DNA of 64,000 nucleotides from JAKVBK01 sp022447275 (GTDB taxonomy: Bacteria; Pseudomonadota; Alphaproteobacteria; Rhodobacterales; Rhodobacteraceae), in the NCBI GenBank assembly GCA_047125605.1, contig CP138932.1, positions 2,356,001 through 2,420,000 on the forward strand, read 5' to 3'. Numbering within the stretch: the stretch's first letter is position 1; each line of letters begins with the position of its first letter. Position numbers and translations under genes: made by a program. The notes under the pieces were generated by a model. The model was not told where the DNA came from, ran no database searches, and saw nothing but the letters and a program-made list of their open reading frames with translations. Below, piece after piece: positions 41,743-48,915 of this stretch.

Positions 41743-42080
41743 GCTGCTCCTCCTGATAGCAGCGTGCGGCCAAGAGGCCTGTCCCACCAAGGACAATTTG
41801 GTGCACCGCGGTATTCTGCCCCGGCTGAGGTCAATTTGGGCAAACCAGAATGCACTGCACGACCCTACGGGACAGGAAGTCTAACCTGAGCTTTTTTATT
41901 GGATTAGTTCATTGGCAAAGGGCTGCGAATCATGCGCAACGAATCAGCAGCTTTGGTGTGCGGCCCCGCAGGCCAGCATTGCAGAAAAGCGGTTGTGACT
42001 TTGCTGCGAACCCGTGTAGCGTTTTCCCCGCACCTGCAGCTGAAATGTCGAGTTTTCGTGCTACGCAAAGGGATGATTTC
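41743..42080. promoter_or_regulatory. divergent promoter region of the FDH3 operon and the multi-[4Fe-4S] gene
   Basis: 338 bases with no convincing gene, separating two divergent formate-related transcription units. An AT-rich run at about 41890-41915 (TTTTTTATTGG, then ATTAGTTCATTGG) contrasts with the surrounding sequence. It contains ATTGG twice, eight bases apart, which suggests promoter or activator contacts. A short inverted repeat TGCGG-CC-CCGCA lies near 41958. I cannot name the regulator. Confidence 0.45.
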
Positions 42081-44030
42081 ATGGTTAAGACACTGATAAC
42101 GTGTGACTGTATGGGAAGTCAGGTGATTGACGCCGAAGGGCTGTCCCAAGCCACCGGAATGACAGTGAAAGCCCCCTGCACCGCCCTCTGCACCACCCAG
42201 ATGGACCGCGCCGCAGCCGCGATTGAGCAGGGCGACTCGATTTTTTGTTGCACCCAGGAAAGCCGGGTTTTCGAGGCCTTGGCAGAGGAGATGGAACGCC
42301 CTGCACCCGCCGTGCTTGACCTCCGCGACAGGGCAGGCTGGACCGAAGATCAGGGTACGACACTACCCAAAATGTCCGCCCTCATTGCAGAGGCCGCACT
42401 GCCAGCCCCCACAGAGAAGACAATGGATGTCTTCTCGGAAGGGTTGTGCCTCATCCTTGGCCCTGCGGAGGTGGCTCTTTCTGCAGCCTCTCAGCTGAAA
42501 GATCACCTCGGCGTAACGGTCCTTTTGGACGACAGTTCTGACATCCCTGACACAAGAGACTTCGACGTGGTTGTGGGGCAGTTGCGCCGTGCGTCAGGCG
42601 CCTTGGGACAGTTCGAAGTGGTTATCGATGCGCTGCGCCAACTCGTGCCCGGCGGGCGCGGTGGCTTCTCGGTGTCAGAGCCGCGCGACGGCGGCACATC
42701 CCACTGTGACGTCCTGCTGGATCTGCGGGGAACGACCCCGCTGTTCCCCGCCCATGAGAAGCGCGAAGGCTACCTGCGGGCGGACCCTGCCCACGCGCCC
42801 TCCGTTGCAGCGGCTGTCATGGCCGCATCCCACCTCATCGGGACCTTCGAAAAGCCGTTGTACATTAAGGCAGAGCCAATGCTGTGCGCCCATTCTCGGG
42901 CCGAGCAGACCGGCTGCACGCGCTGTCTTGACCTGTGCCCGACCGGGGCGATTACACCGGGCGGCGATCATGTTTCCATTGATCCAATGATCTGTGCCGG
43001 GTGCGGTGCTTGCTCAGCGGTCTGTCCCTCCGGTGCAATCAGCTATGATGCGCCCCCGGTAGACGCCACCTTCCTGCGGGTGCAGACGCTGGCGAAAGCC
43101 TATCTGGCTGCCGGAGGCACGGCATCAAGGCTGTTGGTGCATGATACCCACGGCGCAGAGATGATCCGCCTGTCCGCCCGTCATGGCAGAGGGCTGCCAG
43201 CAGATGTGGTGCCCCTCGAAATGGCCGCTATCGGCGCCTTTGGACATGCCGAGATCGTAGCCGCTTTGGCCGCCGGTTTTGCTGATGTGGCCGTGCTGCC
43301 CGGGCCCGCCGCAGACATTGACGCCCTCTCCGCCCAGGTTGCGCTTGCCAGCGCGATCTCGGGCAAATCAAATGTCGTTCTGATGGAAACAAGCGATCCC
43401 GATGCCATGTCTGACGCGCTCTATGCAGCGAACGCCTCCGACCCGGTTGAGAGCCCTGTACGCCCCATGGGAACGCGGCGCCAGATCACCCGACAGGCCG
43501 CGCGCGCGCTGCACCCGGACACGGATCACCTGCCCCTGCCCGATGGCGCGCCCTACGGTGCGGTATTGGTCGATACGGATGCGTGCACCCTGTGCCTGTC
43601 TTGCGTCTCTTTGTGCCCTTCTGGCGCGCTGGGCGACAACCCGGACTTGCCACAGCTTCGCTTTCAGGAAGACGCCTGTCTGCAATGCGGCCTCTGCGCC
43701 AATATCTGCCCCGAAGATGCCATCACCTTTGCACCGCGCCTGAACCTTACGGATGCCGCCTTGCGCCAGGACATCCTGAACGAAGAAGAGCCCTTCGCCT
43801 GCATCGAGTGCGGCGCCCTGTTCGGGGTGAAATCAACGATCGAGAAAATCACCGAAAAGCTGCAAAGCCACGCGATGTTCGCCGATGAGAGCAAACTTCG
43901 GATGATCCAGATGTGCGACAATTGCAGGGTGAACGCCCAGTTCCATGCGCAGGACAACCCTTTCTCGGGGGGCGAACGGCCGCGGGTGCGCACCACCGAC
44001 GATTACCTCAGCAAGCGCCGCGATCACTGA
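42081..44030 (+). CDS. multi-[4Fe-4S] ferredoxin-like protein associated with formate dehydrogenase
   Basis: A 649-residue cytosolic protein without signal peptide. The N-terminal 100 residues contain CDCMGS, CTALCTTQ and FCCTQ. A middle region has no known motif. Ferredoxin motifs follow in two pairs: CTRCLDLCP (incomplete) with CAGCGACSAVCP, and CTLCLSCVSLCP with CLQCGLCANICP. The C-terminus adds CIECG and CDNC, perhaps a metal knuckle. ATG 42081 has AAGGGA. Divergent from the FDH3 operon, it is likely an electron carrier or Fe-S/cofactor assembly factor for FDH. Similar genes accompany FDH3 in other roseobacters. Confidence 0.82.
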   Translation: MVKTLITCDCMGSQVIDAEGLSQATGMTVKAPCTALCTTQMDRAAAAIEQGDSIFCCTQESRVFEALAEEMERPAPAVLDLRDRAGWTEDQGTTLPKMSALIAEAALPAPTEKTMDVFSEGLCLILGPAEVALSAASQLKDHLGVTVLLDDSSDIPDTRDFDVVVGQLRRASGALGQFEVVIDALRQLVPGGRGGFSVSEPRDGGTSHCDVLLDLRGTTPLFPAHEKREGYLRADPAHAPSVAAAVMAASHLIGTFEKPLYIKAEPMLCAHSRAEQTGCTRCLDLCPTGAITPGGDHVSIDPMICAGCGACSAVCPSGAISYDAPPVDATFLRVQTLAKAYLAAGGTASRLLVHDTHGAEMIRLSARHGRGLPADVVPLEMAAIGAFGHAEIVAALAAGFADVAVLPGPAADIDALSAQVALASAISGKSNVVLMETSDPDAMSDALYAANASDPVESPVRPMGTRRQITRQAARALHPDTDHLPLPDGAPYGAVLVDTDACTLCLSCVSLCPSGALGDNPDLPQLRFQEDACLQCGLCANICPEDAITFAPRLNLTDAALRQDILNEEEPFACIECGALFGVKSTIEKITEKLQSHAMFADESKLRMIQMCDNCRVNAQFHAQDNPFSGGERPRVRTTDDYLSKRRDH

Positions 44031-44767
44031 TGTTCCAGCGGCGCCCCAAGATCCGCCGCAGGCATTGCGGCAACATAGGCCAGCACGGCGTCGAGTTCGT
44101 CCAGCGACAGTTCGATAGGCACAATTGGCGGCGGGCGATCTTCAGGGAAAGGCGGCGTCAGATCTGTGATGATGGTAAAGGCCCCATGGGGCTTCAGCAC
44201 GTAGAACGCGCTAAACCGCTCCTCCCAGTCATCGAGGCTGCGCAGCACGCCAAAGCTTGGGGTCGAGCCGATGCCTTTGCCACGCGTGGCCAGATCTACA
44301 GCGTGGCAGCGGGTGCATTGGCGCAGCGACACCTCATGCCCCAACAGGGCATCTCCCGACATCTCGGCCACCACGACCTCAGCCTTCTGCTGTGTCGGCG
44401 GGCCGAACGGCGTGGCCCCGTCCGGTGCAAAGGACACCACCGTGCGCAGGCCCACATCCGAGTGCAGCCATTCTGCGAAGGTTTGGGTGCCCGGGTGATC
44501 CGGCGCCAGAATATCGAGCGCCCAAGCGCTGCCCAGCCCATCAAAGGCAGGCCGGCCCTGCGTGCCCAGCACGGCCTCGGCCGCGTCCCCGGGATCAACG
44601 AGGTCTACCTTGACCCGCGTCTTCAATGTGAAGCGCGGCAGGATATGCTTGAACAGGCCCGATTGCACCAATTCCTGCGGCACGGCCAAACGCACAAGCC
44701 GATCATCGGCCCATGCCCCAAACGGCATCAGGAACAGAGCAATACAGATCAAAATCATGCGTCTCAT
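44024..44767 (-). CDS. exported c-type cytochrome with truncated TupA-like N-terminal domain
   Basis: A 247-residue protein with signal peptide 1-20. Residues 23-112 resemble parts of a tungstate-binding protein: SGLFKHILPRFTLKTRVKVD parallels SGLYDHLLPLF in TupA, and QTFAEWLHSDVG parallels its RFAEWLLSAEG. The TTST anion loop and the central lobe are missing. From 130 on comes a cytochrome c domain with heme site CTRCH (C151, C154, H155). It converges on the ferredoxin-like gene, overlapping it by seven bases. I do not know a described family; a periplasmic electron carrier or sensor for FDH3 is possible. Confidence 0.8.
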   Translation of the reverse strand: MRRMILICIALFLMPFGAWADDRLVRLAVPQELVQSGLFKHILPRFTLKTRVKVDLVDPGDAAEAVLGTQGRPAFDGLGSAWALDILAPDHPGTQTFAEWLHSDVGLRTVVSFAPDGATPFGPPTQQKAEVVVAEMSGDALLGHEVSLRQCTRCHAVDLATRGKGIGSTPSFGVLRSLDDWEERFSAFYVLKPHGAFTIITDLTPPFPEDRPPPIVPIELSLDELDAVLAYVAAMPAADLGAPLEHQ

Positions 44768-44826
44768 GCTTCAAGGCTAGGCGTGAAAACGGCCATCCGT
44801 CAATTGTTACAAGAAAGGGAAGCGGC

Positions 44827-45018
44827 ATGAGCGACGCGTTCAACATGTCCATGAGGAAGTTTCTCAAGCAGGTCGGTGTGACCTCACAACAGGCAATCGA
44901 AGAGGCGCTTCGCACGGCAGACGACAGCGGAAAAACCTATGAGATCAAAGCCGTCATAACCATAGAAGAGCTTGGCATGACCCATGCGGTCAGCGGCGAA
45001 ATCACAGGGCAGGAGTAA
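44827..45018 (+). CDS. DUF6494 small protein
   Basis: A 63-residue protein starting MSDAFNMSMRKFLKQVGVTS, with a helical N-terminus followed by two strands (TYEIKAVITIEELGMTHAVSG). It matches the DUF6494 family as I know it. AAGGGA precedes ATG 44827. It is the first gene of a tight four-gene operon with an Mrp-type Fe-S carrier, three bases upstream of that gene. No function is established. Confidence 0.8.
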   Translation: MSDAFNMSMRKFLKQVGVTSQQAIEEALRTADDSGKTYEIKAVITIEELGMTHAVSGEITGQE

Positions 45019-45021
45019 ACC

Positions 45022-46089
45022 GTGGCACCGAGCAGAGAAGAGGTTGTTACAGCGCTGAAAGCCGTAGAAGACCCGGTGTCCGGCGGCGACATCATGGGCT
45101 CTGGCGTGGTCCGCGCGCTCAATGTTGACGAGTCGGGCGCCGTGCGTTTCGTGATGGAAATTCCGCCCTCCGCCGCCACGGCCTATTCCGCCGTGAAGGA
45201 TGTTGCAGAGGCGCGTTTGAAGGCAATGGCCGGCGTGTCCAGCGTCTCGATCATCATGACCGGCCATACGGAAGTGGCCCCGCCCGAGCTGAAAGCCAAG
45301 AAACCGGCGCAGCCCGCAGGGCCGGAGAAGATACCGGGCGTGAACCACATCATTGCCATCGCATCGGGCAAGGGGGGCGTCGGAAAATCCACCGTTTCAG
45401 CCAATCTGGCCTGCGCTCTGGCCCAGCAGGGACGCCGTGTCGGTCTGCTCGATGCAGACGTCTATGGCCCGTCGCAGCCGCGCATGCTGGGGGTGAGCGG
45501 GCGGCCCTCCTCTCCCGATGGGAAGATCATCCTGCCCATGCGCAATCATGGCGTCACGATGATGTCGATCGGGCTGATGACGAACGAAGATCAGGCGGTT
45601 GTCTGGCGCGGCCCCATGTTGATGGGGGCGTTGCAACAGATGATGATGCAGGTCCAGTGGGGGGCTCTGGATGTTTTGTTGGTGGACCTTCCGCCGGGCA
45701 CCGGCGATGTGCAGATGACGCTGTCTCAGAAGGCCCATGTGGATGGGGCGATCATCGTCTCTACCCCGCAAGACGTGGCCTTGCTCGACGCGCGCAAGGG
45801 GATCGACATGTTCCAGCAGCTGAAGGTGCCGATCCTTGGCATGGTTGAAAACATGTCGACACATATCTGCAGCCAATGCGGCCATGAGGAACACGTGTTC
45901 GGCCATGGCGGTGTGGCTGCCGAAGCCGCCAAACTGAACGTGCCCCTTCTGGCGGAGGTGCCGCTCGATCTGCAAATCCGGCTGGCCGCAGATGGCGGCG
46001 CCCCGATCACTGTGACCCAGCCCGACAGTGCCCAGGCCAAGGCCTTTCATGACATTGCCGGGGCGTTGGTGGCCAAGGGGGTCGCCTGA
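45022..46089 (+). CDS. apbC: Mrp/NBP35/ApbC-family iron-sulfur cluster carrier ATPase
   Basis: Binds and transfers [4Fe-4S] clusters to apoproteins. The N-terminal MIP18/DUF59 domain occupies residues 1-80. A deviant Walker A follows, GKGGVGKSTVSANLA, with YGPSQPRMLG, LPPGTGDVQMTL and the cluster-binding motif CSQCG (C-x2-C) near residue 280. GTG 45022 has AGGAG at six bases. Its place in the FDH neighbourhood suggests a role in supplying clusters to the Fe-S-rich dehydrogenases; this may add to a general housekeeping role. Confidence 0.92.
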   Translation: MAPSREEVVTALKAVEDPVSGGDIMGSGVVRALNVDESGAVRFVMEIPPSAATAYSAVKDVAEARLKAMAGVSSVSIIMTGHTEVAPPELKAKKPAQPAGPEKIPGVNHIIAIASGKGGVGKSTVSANLACALAQQGRRVGLLDADVYGPSQPRMLGVSGRPSSPDGKIILPMRNHGVTMMSIGLMTNEDQAVVWRGPMLMGALQQMMMQVQWGALDVLLVDLPPGTGDVQMTLSQKAHVDGAIIVSTPQDVALLDARKGIDMFQQLKVPILGMVENMSTHICSQCGHEEHVFGHGGVAAEAAKLNVPLLAEVPLDLQIRLAADGGAPITVTQPDSAQAKAFHDIAGALVAKGVA

Positions 46090-46090
46090 C

Positions 46091-46807
46091 ATGAGCGCTG
46101 AGCACGACCAAGACATGTCCTTTCCGCCGCTCATGTCAGGCGAGGAAACCCGCCAGGGCGCGCTTGACCTCGCCATAATGCGGGCAGCGACAGGCTGCGA
46201 TGCGGGGCTGGTTGTCTATCGGGTAGATAGCAGCACAGCCGAGGCCGCGATGGTCTTTGCACCGGAAGTGCCCCTGAAAGAGGCCGTCGTGATGATGCCC
46301 CTTTGCGGGGTAGGCTTCCAGAATGCGCTGGGGGCGTTGGCGCCTCCGGAAGTGGCCGTTCACCTCGATTGGGATGGTGGCATTCGGGTCAATGGTGCGT
46401 CCTGCGGGCACTTTTCCCTGCGCGCCTCGGATCAGGACCCCGACGCCGTGCCAGACTGGCTGATCGTTGCCTTTACCCTGCCACTGCTGCCTGCCTCTGA
46501 CGCGCCGGGCACCACGCCCGACGAGACCTCCCTGTTCGCAGAAGGATGTGCCGAAGTCAGCCCCTACCGCCTGATCGAGGCCTGGGCGCGGCACTCGTTG
46601 CACTGGATCAACCGCTGGGAAGACGACGGCAGCCGCGCGTTGCATGGCGAGTGGCGTGGGCTTGCTTTCGGCGTTGGCGAACCGGCCACGCAAGACGGAC
46701 AGACCGGCACCTTTTTGGGGGTAGATGAACAGTTTGGCATGCTGTTGCGAGACACGCAGACAACGCATCTTATCCCGCTGACAAAGCTTCTGGAGGAAGC
46801 CCCATGA
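46091..46807 (+). CDS. biotin/lipoate protein ligase-like protein (DUF4444 type), altered active site
   Basis: A 238-residue protein of the BPL/LplA fold with C-terminal DUF4444-like part (GEWRGLAFGVGEP ... FLGVDEQFGMLLR). The BPL/LplA catalytic segment NDxxxNGKKxxG reads GGIRVNGASCGHFSL, with no lysine at the acyl-adenylate position. Biotin or lipoate transfer is therefore doubtful. It is coupled to the Mrp carrier upstream (one base apart) and to DUF6505 downstream (ATGA overlap). Unknown ligand. Confidence 0.8.
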   Translation: MSAEHDQDMSFPPLMSGEETRQGALDLAIMRAATGCDAGLVVYRVDSSTAEAAMVFAPEVPLKEAVVMMPLCGVGFQNALGALAPPEVAVHLDWDGGIRVNGASCGHFSLRASDQDPDAVPDWLIVAFTLPLLPASDAPGTTPDETSLFAEGCAEVSPYRLIEAWARHSLHWINRWEDDGSRALHGEWRGLAFGVGEPATQDGQTGTFLGVDEQFGMLLRDTQTTHLIPLTKLLEEAP

Positions 46808-47295
46808 AATTGGCCCGAGCGATCCATTTCGACGAAAGCGATCAACGCGTTTTTGCCTCACCGGCGCGCACCGGCGAATGGTGCATCTCGGGTGGGTTCG
46901 AGTTCTCGGACTGGACAGAGGCCGATCTCACTGGCAAGGCCCGCCAGGCCTTCGCCAATGGCTGGTTCGGGCTGGAAACCGCCGGACGCGTGACCTTCGT
47001 TGCCGTCACCCAGGTCGAAGCGGACGAGATCGACACGCTCACCCGCCTCCTTGCACGTTATTTCGTGACCTATTTCGGCGCGCCCTCCGAAGAGGCAGCG
47101 CTGCCGGTGGCCGCGGAAGAAATCGCCCAGATGGCCGAACTGTGCGACGAGCATGCGCCAAATACGCTTTTGACGGTGGCCCGTGAATTGACAGAGGCTG
47201 GCGTGCGCGAGGCCTACCGCGTGATCGAATCCCAAAGTGCGGGATTGGACCAGTTTGCCATCCATGGTGATCTCGACGATGGCCACAGCCATTGA
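46804..47295 (+). CDS. DUF6505 protein
   Basis: A 163-residue soluble protein beginning MKLARAIHFDESDQRVFASP, with a middle EVDEIDTL-type helix region and a His-rich end (DGHSH). It fits DUF6505, a family found next to the lipoate-ligase-like gene in Rhodobacteraceae. Fourth gene of the DUF6494-Mrp-ligase-like operon. Function unknown. Confidence 0.78.
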   Translation: MKLARAIHFDESDQRVFASPARTGEWCISGGFEFSDWTEADLTGKARQAFANGWFGLETAGRVTFVAVTQVEADEIDTLTRLLARYFVTYFGAPSEEAALPVAAEEIAQMAELCDEHAPNTLLTVARELTEAGVREAYRVIESQSAGLDQFAIHGDLDDGHSH

Positions 47296-47317
47296 TCCAT
47301 GCGGGTATGTGGCGGCG

Positions 47318-47884
47318 TCAGGCGCGCCCCGCCTCCGCTGAAAGCATCAGCGGATCGACACCCAGCGTGGCCAGCGTGGCCTCCCACTTGGCGTCATCCT
47401 TGGTGTCGAACACGATCTGGGGGGAGGCATCCGCTGTCAGCCAGCCATTGCGACCAATCTCTCCCTCAAGCTGCCCGGGCGACCATCCCGCGTAGCCTAA
47501 TGCCAAAAGAGCCTTATGTGGGCCGCGGCCGGCGGCAATATCCTCCAGCACATCGCGCGTGGCCGTCATGCCAAAATCGTCAGACACAGCAAGTGTGCTT
47601 TCGTTGCCACGATAATCCGGCGAGTGCAGAACGAATCCCCGCCCCTGCTCCACCGGCCCGCCCGCATGCACCGGCAAGCTGGCCGCCGGATCTTCGGCTT
47701 GAAGCGGCTTTCCAAGATCGATCTGCTTCACAAGGTCTGCAAAGTGCAATTGCGGTGTAGGACGGTTAATAATCAGGCCCATCGCCCCTTCCGCATCATG
47801 GGCGCACATCAAAATCACCGTTTGTTCAAAACGGGGATCGCCCATGCCAGGCATCGCAATCAGCAGTTTTCCAGTCAACTCCAT
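47318..47884 (-). CDS. YqgE/AlgH family protein
   Basis: A 188-residue protein with the AlgH/YqgE fold: GKLLIAMPGMGDPRFEQTVI at residues 5-24, GAMGLIINRP, HAGGPVEQGRGFVLH and LGYAGWSPGQLEGEI are diagnostic. The longer upstream frame (to 48043) has no similarity, so ATG 47884 is used. Function is poorly known; it is proposed as a transcriptional or redox regulator. Convergent with DUF6505. Confidence 0.92.
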   Translation of the reverse strand: MELTGKLLIAMPGMGDPRFEQTVILMCAHDAEGAMGLIINRPTPQLHFADLVKQIDLGKPLQAEDPAASLPVHAGGPVEQGRGFVLHSPDYRGNESTLAVSDDFGMTATRDVLEDIAAGRGPHKALLALGYAGWSPGQLEGEIGRNGWLTADASPQIVFDTKDDAKWEATLATLGVDPLMLSAEAGRA

Positions 47885-47984
47885 GGGTGCACTGTGCGGC
47901 GACAGGCACCGCGCGGCAAGCCCGATCACGACAAGTCCGCGTATTGTGATTTTCAACCCGAAACAGGCTGCGTAATATGCCGCC

Positions 47985-48809
47985 ATGTCGCGCAAACTTC
48001 GCCCCATATCCCGCATCGCATTGGCCATTGCTGCCTTTGCCAATCTTGCGCCACCTGCCGTGGCTCAGTCCCCCTCAGATGTGGTTGAAGCCCAGATCCT
48101 GAGTGGCTGGCAGGAACCGGACGGACAGCGCGTCAGCGGGCTGCAACTGCGGCTGGCACCGGGCTGGAAAACCTATTGGCGGGTGCCCGGCGATGCCGGC
48201 ATCCCACCCCAGTTTGACTGGTCCGGGTCGCGCAATCTGGCCGGGGTTACCGTGCAATGGCCGCGTCCTGAAATCCACGATATCAATGGGATGCGCTCGA
48301 TCGGCTACAGTGGGACCGTGGTGTTGCCCTTGCAGATCGAGGCAAACGATCCAAATCAGCCCGTGCGCCTTTCGGCAGAGATCGCAATGGGCGTCTGCGA
48401 AAGCATCTGTATTCCTGTTACCATCACCGTCACCGGACAGTTGGCGGGGGCAGGGCGCTTCGACGCCCGGATCGACGATGCGATCAGAACGCGCCCGCGC
48501 AGGGCCGATGGTGGCGGCCAGCAGCAGGTCACCTGCGCGGTCAGCCCGATCCGGGACGGCATGGCGTTGCGCGCCACAATAAATCTGCCGCAACTGGGTG
48601 GCGATGAAGCGGTGGTGATTGAGCCCAGCGACCCGCGAATCTGGGTGTCAGAACCGATCACCAACCGCTCTGGCAATCTGCTGGAGGCCGAGGCCGAACT
48701 CGTGCCGCCATCGGCAAAACCCTTCGCTCTGGATCGCAGCACCGTGCGGTTCACTGTCATCGGGGCCAGTGACGCAGTGGAGATCATGGGCTGCAAGGCA
48801 GGCCGCTAA
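47985..48809 (+). CDS. exported DsbD N-terminal-domain-like protein
   Basis: A 274-residue periplasmic protein with signal peptide 1-27 (AVAQ) and a region typical of the DsbD alpha domain (GLQLRLAPGWKTYWRVPGDAGIPP; GVCESICIPV containing C-x3-C). The transmembrane and thioredoxin domains of full DsbD are absent. It may receive electrons from a separate DsbD/CcdA or deliver them to cytochrome c maturation; this is inferred from the family. Confidence 0.85.
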   Translation: MSRKLRPISRIALAIAAFANLAPPAVAQSPSDVVEAQILSGWQEPDGQRVSGLQLRLAPGWKTYWRVPGDAGIPPQFDWSGSRNLAGVTVQWPRPEIHDINGMRSIGYSGTVVLPLQIEANDPNQPVRLSAEIAMGVCESICIPVTITVTGQLAGAGRFDARIDDAIRTRPRRADGGGQQQVTCAVSPIRDGMALRATINLPQLGGDEAVVIEPSDPRIWVSEPITNRSGNLLEAEAELVPPSAKPFALDRSTVRFTVIGASDAVEIMGCKAGR

Positions 48810-48854
48810 ATCGCGGCCCTGTGCCTTCGCCCAGCGAAACAACCAGACTTTATA

Positions 48855-48903
48855 GAGAAAAGAAGATACCTGCATCGCGGGCCAGCGCGCCCAGCGATGC
48901 AGG
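48855..48903 (-). terminator. intrinsic terminator of the RND efflux operon
   Basis: On the minus strand CCTGCATCGC and GCGATGCAGG make a perfect 10-bp stem around a 15-base GC-rich loop. It is followed by TATCTTCTTTTCTC. It lies 13 bases beyond the stop codon of the permease gene. The convergent DsbD-like gene may use the same stem without a T-run. Confidence 0.8.
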
Positions 48904-48915
48904 TCGAGCCCCGGC

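Noticed and set aside
41684..41884. Possible small lipoprotein on the + strand with a lipobox-like LLLIAAC
   Set aside because: It runs opposite the 5' end and ribosome binding site of the DUF3305 gene, has no good ribosome site itself, and the sequence after the Cys is unremarkable.
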